The translations under genes and the position numbers were made by a program. Below, piece by piece: positions 25,453 to 33,365 of a DNA stretch of 64,000 nucleotides; the first letter of the stretch is position 1, and each line of letters begins with the position of its first letter. The notes under the pieces are model-generated. The model did not search any database. It was not told where the DNA came from and saw nothing but the letters and a program-made list of their open reading frames with translations. The stretch is taken from positions 1 through 64,000 of the forward strand of contig DAHVAI010000406.1 of assembly GCA_027314685.1 (NCBI GenBank), given 5' to 3'. The stretch comes from Nitrososphaerota archaeon (GTDB lineage: Archaea; Thermoproteota; Nitrososphaeria; Nitrososphaerales; CADDZS01).

Positions 25453-26820
25453 ATGGCTCGCGACCTCGCGAAAGTAGCGCCGCTAGCTCCAAATCCAATC
25501 ATTGTTGCTTGTATGGGTCACGCTGGAGTTGGCATTGGGGCAGAGGCATACAGATGGGTTTTGCTAGATGTAGGTGCCGACCCGAAAGCACCTTCACTCA
25601 AGGGAGAGAAAGAACAACTGCAAGTCCTGAGACGCTACGGTAGCACTATACTAAGGTTTGGCACTTCGATGCGTCGTGGTGAGGTTCCGCTTGTCCCACG
25701 TGCGTTGCTCGTAGATTTAGACCCACGTTCTGCTAACTTGATTTTACAGTCATATCCTGAACTTTTCGCAATGAGAGACAAACACGCACTCTATGGTCTG
25801 GGAGGCGCAGCGAGAAATTGGGCCGAGGGCAGAAGAAGGTTCATGGAAGAGATCGAGAAAAAGCAAGATGTTCAGAGTAGGATCAAATCCATCTCTCCAG
25901 AACCGGTACGCGGGTTCATACTTCCTTTCAGCATGGGCGGTGGAACAGGAGCGTCGTTCTCCTCAGAGTTCATGCGCTTCACCAAAGCTTCGAATGAACT
26001 TGGCTACTCAACTATCGCTTCATTTGGCATCCTGCCGGAATTTGGTTGGGATCCTGTTATTTATGGACCATCTCACGTAAGCATAACTATGAGCTTGGCG
26101 CACCAGATGAAGTACTCTGACTGCCCAGTGTTACTCGATAACAAGGCTATGAGGGCGGCAACGACACGCATCGGGGACGCCATGAGCAAAAGAACTTCCA
26201 TCGTCGATGACCTCCCAAAGCAAATCCAGGTAGGATGGAACGAGTACAGGACTGTTAATCTGATATCAGCGCACGTAATTGCCGAGTTCATGTCCTCGTT
26301 CATACGCGAAACTGAATGGGATATGTCAAACTACAGAACTTGGCTCGCTGCCTCAAAGCCGCGCTTTGTCATACCCTGGTTGATGCCCTTATCTCCTCAG
26401 GGTGACTCTACCTTCCAGACAATCAGAGACCAAGTAGCAGCAGGAAATGAGGGTGTGCTTTTTGATCTCGGCGAAGATGAGGGTAAGGTTGAACCTGGTC
26501 CCAGAGATTCGGCTTGCGTTCTCGTCAAGACAAAGGGAAATGTCGAAGCTGAGGAGCGCAATCTTCTGAAGAAGATGATCCAGGATAGATTCCAGATCGA
26601 AGACAAGCGCGTTATTTTCATAAAGATACCAGCTCTGCAAAACGAACCAGCATCGTGCATGGTGCTTCTGAACCTCCATGCAATTGGCCAGAGGTTGCTA
26701 CCTTTCGTGAAAGAAGCAGAAGATGTATGGGACTCATACAAAGATGAGTACGGGCGCAGGGGCTTGACTCAGGAAGAATTTAAGAAAGCGGTATTGGACA
26801 TAACAGGTCATCTCGCGTAG
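25453..26820 (+). CDS. Tubulin-superfamily GTPase (archaeal tubulin-like)
   Basis: 455 residues, the length of eukaryotic tubulin and longer than typical FtsZ. Seen in order: T1-like CMGHAGVGIGAEAYRW (~20-35), VPRALLVDLDPRSAN (81-95, compare tubulin PRAVLVDLEP), YGLGGAARNWAEG (114-126, compare FG..GAGNNWAKG), the glycine-rich GGGTGASF (162-169), FGILPEFGWDPVIYGPSHVSI (191-211, aligned with tubulin P..SDTVVEPYN), LLDNKAM (227-233, guanine-contact Asn), and N269 in VNLISAH (compare LNHLVS). The T7 synergy-loop region reads WDMSNYRTW (289-297), without an obvious catalytic acid. These matches favour tubulin over FtsZ, CetZ or TubZ. It probably forms GTP-dependent filaments. A coiled-coil gene follows after 11 bp and a vWA gene is divergent. 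Confidence 0.85.
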   Translation: MARDLAKVAPLAPNPIIVACMGHAGVGIGAEAYRWVLLDVGADPKAPSLKGEKEQLQVLRRYGSTILRFGTSMRRGEVPLVPRALLVDLDPRSANLILQSYPELFAMRDKHALYGLGGAARNWAEGRRRFMEEIEKKQDVQSRIKSISPEPVRGFILPFSMGGGTGASFSSEFMRFTKASNELGYSTIASFGILPEFGWDPVIYGPSHVSITMSLAHQMKYSDCPVLLDNKAMRAATTRIGDAMSKRTSIVDDLPKQIQVGWNEYRTVNLISAHVIAEFMSSFIRETEWDMSNYRTWLAASKPRFVIPWLMPLSPQGDSTFQTIRDQVAAGNEGVLFDLGEDEGKVEPGPRDSACVLVKTKGNVEAEERNLLKKMIQDRFQIEDKRVIFIKIPALQNEPASCMVLLNLHAIGQRLLPFVKEAEDVWDSYKDEYGRRGLTQEEFKKAVLDITGHLA

Positions 26821-26831
26821 GAAGAGCGACT

Positions 26832-27398
26832 TTGGAACTCTCTGAGCTCGAAGTAATAGCTTCAAACCTTCTTGAACAGCAGAAGGAGCTCGACAATCTT
26901 GATAGAGAGATCGAGCGCGCGAAAATCGATCTACGCGAGTTTCCTCGCAAATCTGCAGGCGAGAAGAAATTCTATGCCCTCATAGGCATGGAATGGGAAG
27001 AACCTAAGATCGAAGAGAGGCTAAAGTATCTCACTGAAAAGAAGGAAGCCTTGCAAAAGGTGATAACCGAAGTGAATGACAAAATCGTGGCAGCTCTCTC
27101 GGAAAAGAAGCTCGTGGTTCCTCTAGATCTTAATGCCGCCGTTAGTGGTGGTAGGTCGCATTACAAGTACAGGGGTAACACTAGTTATCCAAAGGCGATC
27201 CAAGAACTGGGGCACATATTGGGCCTGGAGATTCCACTCAAGATTGACGATGTCCTCATAGAATATGACAAGATTACGGTGGATGAGACTGAGCCTCAAT
27301 ATGCGATGATGAAAGTAGTCGAGGCTTTCGATAAGATCAGCAGCACGGTAGCACTCAAACTAAAGGAGAGATCAACCAGCTGGAGGCTGGGATACTAG
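26832..27398 (+). CDS. Coiled-coil protein co-transcribed with the tubulin-like gene
   Basis: 188 residues from a TTG start 11 bp after the tubulin-like stop codon, so almost certainly the same transcript. Residues ~5-90 are heptad-like and highly charged (LLEQQKELDNLDREIERAK and EERLKYLTEKKEALQKVITEVNDKI), forming a long coiled coil or helical hairpin. Residues ~95-188 are a compact mixed domain with GGRSHYKYRGNTSYPKA and DDVLIEYDKITVDETEP. No family is recognised. A filament-binding, nucleating or membrane-tethering partner is an inference from position and coiled coil. Confidence 0.75.
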   Translation: MELSELEVIASNLLEQQKELDNLDREIERAKIDLREFPRKSAGEKKFYALIGMEWEEPKIEERLKYLTEKKEALQKVITEVNDKIVAALSEKKLVVPLDLNAAVSGGRSHYKYRGNTSYPKAIQELGHILGLEIPLKIDDVLIEYDKITVDETEPQYAMMKVVEAFDKISSTVALKLKERSTSWRLGY

Positions 27399-27455
27399 CT
27401 CCCTTTTTGGAAGAAAGGTTAATCGGCAGCCATTCGGTAATATCCTCGAAGTATA

Positions 27456-28253
27456 TTGGAAGAGCAAATCAACGGCATAAGACTACACTATATAGATGTT
27501 GGAGTTGATTCTGGCAAACCTCCAATCGTGTTGATACACGGTTTCCCATTCAGTTCCGAAATGTGGAAGCCGCAGATAGACTTTCTTAAGACAAAACATC
27601 ATGTCATCGCCTATGATGTGCGCGGTCATGGGAACAGCGAAGACGGTGATGGACAGTACACTATCGAGTTTTTCGTCGATGATTTAATCGCGTTACTAGA
27701 CCGGTTGAAGATAGGAAAGGCAATTCTGTGCGGCCTCTCAATGGGCGGTTACATTGCTCTGCGAGCTATTGAGAGAAATCCTGATCGTGTGGCCGCGCTC
27801 GTGCTATGTGATACGGGCCCGCAGGCTGATTCAAATGAGGTAAAGATCCGCAGGGCGGCTAACATAAAATCAGTGAAGATGAATGGTGTTAAGGCGTTTG
27901 CTGATAGTTTTGTCAAGGCGGTTTTTGCCCCCTCTAGTTTGAAATCAAAGCCGTTTGAAGTAGAAGCCATACGCAAAATCATTGAAGCAAACTCTGAAGT
28001 TGGTATCTGTGGAACGCTTCTTGCATTAGCATGTAGGACTGACACGACCGACTCTCTTGACTTGATTCACGTTCCAACTTTGATCATGGTTGGAGAGGAG
28101 GACAAAGTAACGCCGCCAAAATTGTCAGAGTTGATGGATTCGAAAATATCAGGCTCGGACTTTCGCGTGTTGAAAGGAGCTGCCCACATTAGCAACCTAG
28201 AGAGCCCTGAAGATTTCAACAAACATCTCGGGGAATTTCTCAGTACCTTGTGA
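27456..28253 (+). CDS. Alpha/beta hydrolase (esterase/haloperoxidase-like)
   Basis: 265 residues from a TTG start. HGFPFSSEMWKPQIDFL gives the oxyanion motif, YDVRGHGNSE is the classic strand 4 loop, GLSMGGYIALRAIERNP holds the nucleophile Ser, VGEEDKVTPP the acid and GAAHISNLESPEDF the His. The lid region (~125-190) is helical. It resembles 3-oxoadipate enol-lactonase and non-heme haloperoxidase-type hydrolases; substrate unknown. Monocistronic. Confidence 0.87.
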   Translation: MEEQINGIRLHYIDVGVDSGKPPIVLIHGFPFSSEMWKPQIDFLKTKHHVIAYDVRGHGNSEDGDGQYTIEFFVDDLIALLDRLKIGKAILCGLSMGGYIALRAIERNPDRVAALVLCDTGPQADSNEVKIRRAANIKSVKMNGVKAFADSFVKAVFAPSSLKSKPFEVEAIRKIIEANSEVGICGTLLALACRTDTTDSLDLIHVPTLIMVGEEDKVTPPKLSELMDSKISGSDFRVLKGAAHISNLESPEDFNKHLGEFLSTL

Positions 28254-28299
28254 CGGTTTCAAGCAATCTTGATAATCTCGATGTTAGCCATAGTTCGAG

Positions 28300-28797
28300 A
28301 TGCCCGAATCTGATGAACATCTGGATTTAAAGGGGAAGATAGAAGCTTGGCTGGATGATGAGGGGATATACTTCAGCAATGTTCCTGACTTGAATTCTCA
28401 CTTTCACATTCAAGCGAATCTGAAGAATGTTGCGATTCATGTCAGCGAGTCCAGAGTGAGAAGAGGTGTCCTGGCAGTTCAAGGAACGCTCGAGCTGATA
28501 GCAGATCAGTTAGAAAAGTATGAAGCGATGAGTGCGGCGGATAAGAAAACTCTGTTCCGTTCTCTCTTCGCCCTTCTTGATAAAAGCGAATACATCTTCT
28601 TACTGCAGCAAAATTTCGCTTTGGAGAATTGGCTCAAGATTCAGAGGACTCTGTACGTCGAAGATTTGACTCGAACAAATTTGTTGCGCGAGATGAAGGA
28701 TCTTAACATGAAATTCGTTGAGATCAACTACCTACTCAATGAAGCTCTTGCAATTTCAAACCCTGCTTCAGGCAATGAACCTTCAATGCATGATTAG
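28300..28797 (+). CDS. DUF2299-like archaeal protein
   Basis: 165 residues. The pattern KIEAWLDDEGIYFSNVPDLNSHFHIQANLKNVAIHV, then RGVLAVQGTLELIADQLEKY and a helical C-terminal part (LLQQNFALENWLKIQRTLYVEDLT), resembles the archaeal DUF2299 family, whose fold is related to bacterial type III secretion chaperone-like domains. No biochemical role is known. Its 3' end overlaps the convergent DUF504-like gene by 62 bp. Confidence 0.6.
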   Translation: MPESDEHLDLKGKIEAWLDDEGIYFSNVPDLNSHFHIQANLKNVAIHVSESRVRRGVLAVQGTLELIADQLEKYEAMSAADKKTLFRSLFALLDKSEYIFLLQQNFALENWLKIQRTLYVEDLTRTNLLREMKDLNMKFVEINYLLNEALAISNPASGNEPSMHD

Positions 28798-29029
28798 ACT
28801 TTTTCAAATTGACCTGCTTCTGCCCTTTTTCCCATATCACCTCTTTACCTTTAATTTGGACTATCCTCGAGATCGGAATGTCTGCAAACTCCTCCTTGGT
28901 GATGAAATCAGATAACGATTCTGTTCTAACCAGATTCTTGTCCCGGTAACTGACCATGAAGAATCTAGGATCTTCTTTGTGAATGCAGTAGCTCAGGGTC
29001 TCTTCAAGACTACCTTTTCTCTTTCCCAA
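28736..29029 (-). CDS. DUF504/UPF0248-like protein (MJ1316 RNA-end recognition type)
   Basis: 97 residues. LSYCIHKEDPRFFMVSYRD, a middle LSDFITKEEFADIPISRIVQIKGKEVIW and a charged tail reproduce the DUF504 pattern (DPR...Y.DR...IP.SRI..I...G.V.W). This small domain is thought to recognise cyclic or phosphorylated RNA ends and is found alone in archaea or fused to RNA-processing enzymes. The tail (~80-97) overlaps the convergent DUF2299-like gene. Confidence 0.65.
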   Translation of the reverse strand: MGKRKGSLEETLSYCIHKEDPRFFMVSYRDKNLVRTESLSDFITKEEFADIPISRIVQIKGKEVIWEKGQKQVNLKKSNHALKVHCLKQGLKLQELH

Positions 29030-29099
29030 CTCTATTTACCGGTGTATCTTTTCACAGATTGTAATCACTTATGAAGATCTTGGTCCCTGTTCTATAGTC

Positions 29100-29770
29100 A
29101 TAAAATTTGGTGTCTGCATTCCCAACTACGGAGATACGCTGAGTATTGAGACGATGCGAAGCGTTGCTCTTGAAGCAGAGAGCTTTGGATGTGATTCCGT
29201 CTGGACGACAGATCATATCTTGATGCAACGAAACAGCAACATTCCATATGAAAAAATTCTCGACTCCGTTACGACTCTTGCTTACCTTGCATCAGAGACC
29301 AGCAACGTGAAACTGGGAATCTCCTCCCTCATAGTTGCGATGCGTAATCCTGTCGTTGCAGCAAAGCAACTTGCAACTGTGGATCAATTGAGCGTGGCAG
29401 ATTGATGCTGTCCATCGATACCGGCTGGAATGCGTTCGAATTTTCTTTTCTAGGATCAGATTTTCACACTCGCGGCAGTGGAGCTCGGGGATGCCAGGCA
29501 TCCCAACGTTTTGCCGCTGGATTCTTTCACGAGACGATGAAAGATTTCAGATGCGTTTATCAAAATGCAAGAGAGGTTGACATATGCGTAAGAATAGGAA
29601 TCAACCTCAAAGCTTCTATCAGGTCACATGGCAGAAAATCGCAGGACAATTTCAGAGCTAGAATCGCTTGGAATATCTTATGCTGCTTTAGTTCCAGTAG
29701 AGATGGCAAGGCTGAGAAGAATCAACAGATAGAAAGTCTTAGAACTTTTGCGCATGCGTTTCTAGAATAG
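29100..29770 (+). pseudogene. Decayed F420-dependent LLM-class oxidoreductase
   Basis: From 29100 the frame reads KFGVCIPNYGDTLSIETMR, then LEAESFGCDSVWTTDHILM and LASETSNVKLGISSLIVAMRNPVVAAKQLATVDQLS, the N-terminal third of a luciferase-like F420 oxidoreductase. The start position is ATA, not ATG. The frame stops at 29405 and resumes shifted with TGWNAFEFSFLGSDFHTRG, then degenerates; EVDICVRIGIN is a later remnant. Start loss plus frameshift plus missing C-terminal segments means it is no longer functional. Confidence 0.8.
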
Positions 29771-29790
29771 CTATCTATACCATTTGTAGC

Positions 29791-29803
29791 ATAGTTATAT
29801 AAC
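29791..29803 (+). promoter_or_regulatory. TATA box for glmS
   Basis: The sequence atagttatataac lies about 33 nt before the glmS ATG at 29831. It is the only strong TATA-like element there and its spacing predicts a very short leader. Confidence 0.5.
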
Positions 29804-29830
29804 TCGCAAGTGGTTATCTATTGTCTTGTC

Positions 29831-31633
29831 ATGTGTGGCATTATAGCGTATACTGGAGATGAGCCAGCAGCACCAATTTTGTTGGAAGGGTTGAAGCGCC
29901 TAGAGTACAGAGGATACGATTCTGCGGGAATCCTGACTGTTAACTCTGGATCGGAATTCGAGCTCAGAAAGGACACCGGCAAGGTCCTCGAAATAGATCA
30001 AAAAGTAAATTTTCTTGATATGACTGGAACTACCGGACTAGCCCACACGCGCTGGGCCACTCATGGCGGCGTGACGCGAGTAAACACACATCCTCATATA
30101 TCAAACAATCATAAGATCGCTGTTATCCACAACGGAATCGTCGAAAACTACAAGGATCTAAAGGAAAAGCTCGTATCCGAAGGTTTCAGGTTTTCTAGCG
30201 AAACGGATACTGAAGTTGTCCCAAATCTGATAGAGTACTGGATGCGCATTCGCGGCCAGGATTTTATCCATGCGGTATTGAACACGTTCCAATCACTCGA
30301 AGGTAACTTCGCTCTGGTCGTGATAGACAAAGACTCGAAAGTAATCGTTGGCGCTAAGAATGGCTCGCCGCTGGTTCTGGGAGTTGGCAGCAACTTGAAA
30401 GAATTTTTCTTGGCCAGTGACATTCCAGCTTTCATAGATAGAACCAAAGAGGTAGTCTATCTCTATGATGGCGACACGGTTATTCTACACTCTGCGTCGC
30501 AAGAAAAGAAACCAACATACGATATTCTTGACTTTAGGAACGGAAAGAAAGTTACAAGACCAGTCCAGAGTGTTTCGTGGGATATTCAACATGCAGCAAA
30601 GGGCGACTTTGATCACTTTATGTTGAAGGAAATCTCAGAGCAAGTCGAGACCATCCAGCATGCGTTTGCGCAGGACAAGGAAAAGCTTGCAGACATCACG
30701 GAAAGAATACGAAAGGCAAGAGGCGTATTTCTAGTAGGCTGCGGATCTTCCTACCACGCTTGTCTATCTGCAAGCTATCTCTTTTCAAAACTCGCGTCAT
30801 TTCACATCAACGCGGTGCTTGCAAGTGAGTTCTCAATGTACGAAGATTTCTTGAAGGAAGATACGCTTGTAATAGCGGTTACACAGAGCGGCGAGACCAT
30901 CGATGTGTTGGATGCAATAAAGACTGCGAAGCAAAAAGGGTGCCAGGTAGTTTCTATAGTCAATGTGATGGGCTCTTCTGCCACGCAATTTGCTGACGCG
31001 TCGATATTTTTGAACGCAGGTCCAGAGGTCTCTGTTTTGTCGACCAAAACTTACACGGCGCAGCTAACTGTACTCACCTTGCTGGCTTACTCACTTGCTG
31101 GAAAGTATGATGAAGGCCAGAAAGATCTCAAGTACCTTTGGAACATCGTTTACAACCTTACTGCGGCTACCATGCGCAACAGAATCCAAGAATTGGCCAA
31201 GAAGCTGTCATCGACCCAGCACATCTTCGTGTTGGGAAGAGGTCCGCTTTTTGCTACCGCACTGGAAGCGGCACTCAAGATCAAAGAAGTTTCTTACATC
31301 CATGCAGAGGCCTTTGCAGGTGGGGAGCTAAAGCATGGTCCGATTTCGTTGATTGGGAAGGGTACTCCATGCATAGTCTTTGTCTCGAAGGAGACAGAAG
31401 GACATATTCTATCAAATGCGATGGAAGTAAAAAGCCGTGGAGGATATTTGATAGGCATTGGTCCTACTCCAATAGACACCTTTGACTTTTTCATCAAGGT
31501 ACCTGAAAGCTACGAACTGAACCCTATATGTCAGATCATACCGATCCAGATTCTTGCCTACCAGCTCGCAGTGCTTCTGGGGCTCGACCCAGACCGACCG
31601 AGAAACCTGGCGAAGAGTGTTACAGTTCGTTAG
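29831..31633 (+). CDS. glmS: Glutamine-fructose-6-phosphate aminotransferase (isomerizing)
   Basis: 600 residues from the ATG at 29831, chosen because cleavage of Met exposes the catalytic N-terminal Cys (MCGIIAYTG); the frame is open 21 bp further upstream. Residues 1-~220 are the class II glutaminase (YRGYDSAGI, THTRWATHG-like region, HNGIVENY). Residues ~270-600 carry two SIS domains (GCGSSYHACLSASY, VTQSGETIDVLDAIK, LGRGPLFATALEAALKIKEVSYIHAEAFAGGELKHGP). It makes glucosamine-6-phosphate, the entry to UDP-GlcNAc for N-glycans and surface polymers. A GlmM-type mutase is at 56.5 kb. Confidence 0.96.
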   Translation: MCGIIAYTGDEPAAPILLEGLKRLEYRGYDSAGILTVNSGSEFELRKDTGKVLEIDQKVNFLDMTGTTGLAHTRWATHGGVTRVNTHPHISNNHKIAVIHNGIVENYKDLKEKLVSEGFRFSSETDTEVVPNLIEYWMRIRGQDFIHAVLNTFQSLEGNFALVVIDKDSKVIVGAKNGSPLVLGVGSNLKEFFLASDIPAFIDRTKEVVYLYDGDTVILHSASQEKKPTYDILDFRNGKKVTRPVQSVSWDIQHAAKGDFDHFMLKEISEQVETIQHAFAQDKEKLADITERIRKARGVFLVGCGSSYHACLSASYLFSKLASFHINAVLASEFSMYEDFLKEDTLVIAVTQSGETIDVLDAIKTAKQKGCQVVSIVNVMGSSATQFADASIFLNAGPEVSVLSTKTYTAQLTVLTLLAYSLAGKYDEGQKDLKYLWNIVYNLTAATMRNRIQELAKKLSSTQHIFVLGRGPLFATALEAALKIKEVSYIHAEAFAGGELKHGPISLIGKGTPCIVFVSKETEGHILSNAMEVKSRGGYLIGIGPTPIDTFDFFIKVPESYELNPICQIIPIQILAYQLAVLLGLDPDRPRNLAKSVTVR

Positions 31634-31855
31634 TTGAGCATAAGGAACGTTTCCTAGCAACAACTGCGCGGAAAGTTCTTGCTGATTATAGCTGTTTAAT
31701 CGCGGTTCAGCTTTATTCTAACCGTTCAACAATAACAGAGCTGATTACGCCCTGTCTTGCTTTCGCGTGCGCCCACCCTTGGTCGAGGGTGTGTATCCCC
31801 CGATGTAAGAAATGCGACCACGAGTGGTCGGAAACCATCTGGAAGTCAATCTAGA

Positions 31856-32116
31856 CTACTTGTCATGCTGCGCTTCTCGTTCAGCCTGCCTTACGATGTA
31901 AAACGCGTACACTCCAACCACGACTATGGTAAGGCTGAGCTGCGTTGCAAACGCCAAGTTCCAAGGTGTTTGCGGGCTTGGGAACGAATTAATCAGTATG
32001 TCGGGATTCAACGATCCGAGCAGAGAATTGGTCGCTGTCCATATCGCGAAAATGTAAAACACCTCGTAAGCGGCCAGCACTAGACCAAGGAAAGCTATCA
32101 GTTTCACGAATGACAA
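31856..32116 (-). CDS. Small membrane protein, two helices
   Basis: 86 residues with hydrophobic helices at ~5-27 and ~55-77, and a charged tail (RQAEREAQHDK). Unknown family. It starts 2 bp after the end of the upstream membrane-protein gene, so both are translated from one transcript and probably form a small membrane complex. Confidence 0.65.
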   Translation of the reverse strand: MSFVKLIAFLGLVLAAYEVFYIFAIWTATNSLLGSLNPDILINSFPSPQTPWNLAFATQLSLTIVVVGVYAFYIVRQAEREAQHDK

Positions 32117-32118
32117 CT

Positions 32119-32409
32119 TTAAGGGAGAAAAATGTGGAAGTGGGGTTTTGCGAGTTCAAAACCGGAGTAGGTGAGCCCGAGTGTTGCAATCGTCAGGTAT
32201 GTAATGGGCTGAGCAAAGATAAAGCCTGAATTTACGAGGACTGCCCCAACAATATTATTGCGACCTGTTAGTCCTGCGGTCATCGCATATACGCTGAATA
32301 GAAAGATCAGGAATGAACATGTAATGACTATGCCCTTGTGGATCGCTTTAAGATCTTCGTCCCGACTGATCGGATCCAGATTGGGCCCTGCATGCCTGAA
32401 GCTTTGCAA
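32119..32409 (-). CDS. Small membrane protein, two to three helices
   Basis: 96 residues: a soluble start with DPISRDEDLKAIHKG, then hydrophobic segments at ~27-46 and ~55-83. Unknown family. First gene of a tight two-gene operon with the 86-residue membrane protein that follows (2-bp gap). Confidence 0.65.
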   Translation of the reverse strand: MQSFRHAGPNLDPISRDEDLKAIHKGIVITCSFLIFLFSVYAMTAGLTGRNNIVGAVLVNSGFIFAQPITYLTIATLGLTYSGFELAKPHFHIFLP

Positions 32410-32434
32410 AGACTGTTAGAAAGAATATTGCAGA

Positions 32435-32623
32435 TTATTTGAATGGCGTGATTGTGACTTTGCCTATCAGGGTGACGTAGGTAGTCATCTCTTGCAGAGG
32501 CATCGGAACTCCCGTTGCAGAATATAGCATGTTCTTGCTAGGTGCGAATTCGCTACCTTTCCCCGGATCTTGCAAAGATATCTTCAGATCATGGGCGCGT
32601 TGGAATTCCTTGTGCTTGTCCAA
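32435..32623 (-). CDS. Possible 62-residue protein of unknown function
   Basis: The frame overlaps the end of the DUF996 gene by 35 bp and lies just upstream of the two-gene membrane operon. The second half (NMLYSATGVPMPLQEMTTYVTLIGKVTI) has a plausible strand pattern. It could be a short gene, a fragment of a lost gene or chance. Confidence 0.25.
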   Translation of the reverse strand: MDKHKEFQRAHDLKISLQDPGKGSEFAPSKNMLYSATGVPMPLQEMTTYVTLIGKVTITPFK

Positions 32624-33197
32624 CTGTCGGCGCTTTATGTTCTTCGCTTATCGAGAAGAACGAAATTGCAAGAAGCATCTCTGCGACCAATATCAGCAGG
32701 AACCCAACTCCTATGATTGCAGTTGCGGCACCAATCAAGTAAAGCAATCCTGCGGATGAAAACATGTTGATGTTCAGCCTGCGGGAAATTGAGTTGAAAC
32801 TACTTCGGAGGAACACTGCAGATGCAATCAATAGGCCCCATACAACGGCTAGAGCTGCAATCACAGCCCCAGCCAGACCTATCCAATCACCTACAGCAAT
32901 GTTCGGAGAAAGCACGAAATCTGATCCCACAAAAGTCCCCATTCCAAGTACGCGAAAGACCGTGCCAACCACGGTTACAGTTCCGACAGCCACGGCGGCT
33001 ATTGCTAATACTACTGAGATAATCATATTGTTGTAGATCTTTCTATCTGCAACTGCCTGAGAAATGTAATTGACCGCTATCAGTATCATTACGAAGCCAG
33101 CTATTCCTAAAATCCATCCGACGCCAGGTATTGCGGTTAAAAGCACAAAGATAGCGCCCACTCCGCCTAGAGTCTTTGCCTGTGAGAGTGTAGTCAT
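32589..33197 (-). CDS. DUF996 family membrane protein
   Basis: 202 residues. The N-terminal LSQAKTLGGVGAIFVLLTAIPGVGWILGIAGFVMILIAV is the DUF996 signature. About five hydrophobic helices follow (~14-44, 58-85, 100-125, 145-170). The cytoplasmic tail has HKAPTVGQAQ. The family occurs in archaea and bacteria without known function. Confidence 0.8.
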   Translation of the reverse strand: MTTLSQAKTLGGVGAIFVLLTAIPGVGWILGIAGFVMILIAVNYISQAVADRKIYNNMIISVVLAIAAVAVGTVTVVGTVFRVLGMGTFVGSDFVLSPNIAVGDWIGLAGAVIAALAVVWGLLIASAVFLRSSFNSISRRLNINMFSSAGLLYLIGAATAIIGVGFLLILVAEMLLAISFFSISEEHKAPTVGQAQGIPTRP

Positions 33198-33365
33198 TCT
33201 TTATCACTAGATGGAAGATTGCATCCGAATGGATATAATCGGACGATACGATCACCAAAATTGATAATGATGATTCGAGTAAAATCCGAACAGTAGTGAA
33301 TCACCAGTGCCGCTTAATTCCCAGTTTGATCTAAGGCGCGGATATGAGCTTCTTGTAGAAACTAA

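Noticed and set aside
25394..25498. N-terminal extension of the vWA protein (to 25498)
   Set aside because: The extra 35 residues overlap the tubulin-like coding region on the other strand; the TTG at 25393 fits the promoter spacing and vWA fold.
31750..31854. Cys-rich stretch CIPRCKKCDHEW on the plus strand
   Set aside because: Looks like a zinc motif but has no start codon nearby and the reading frame is a downstream shadow of glmS 3' sequence.
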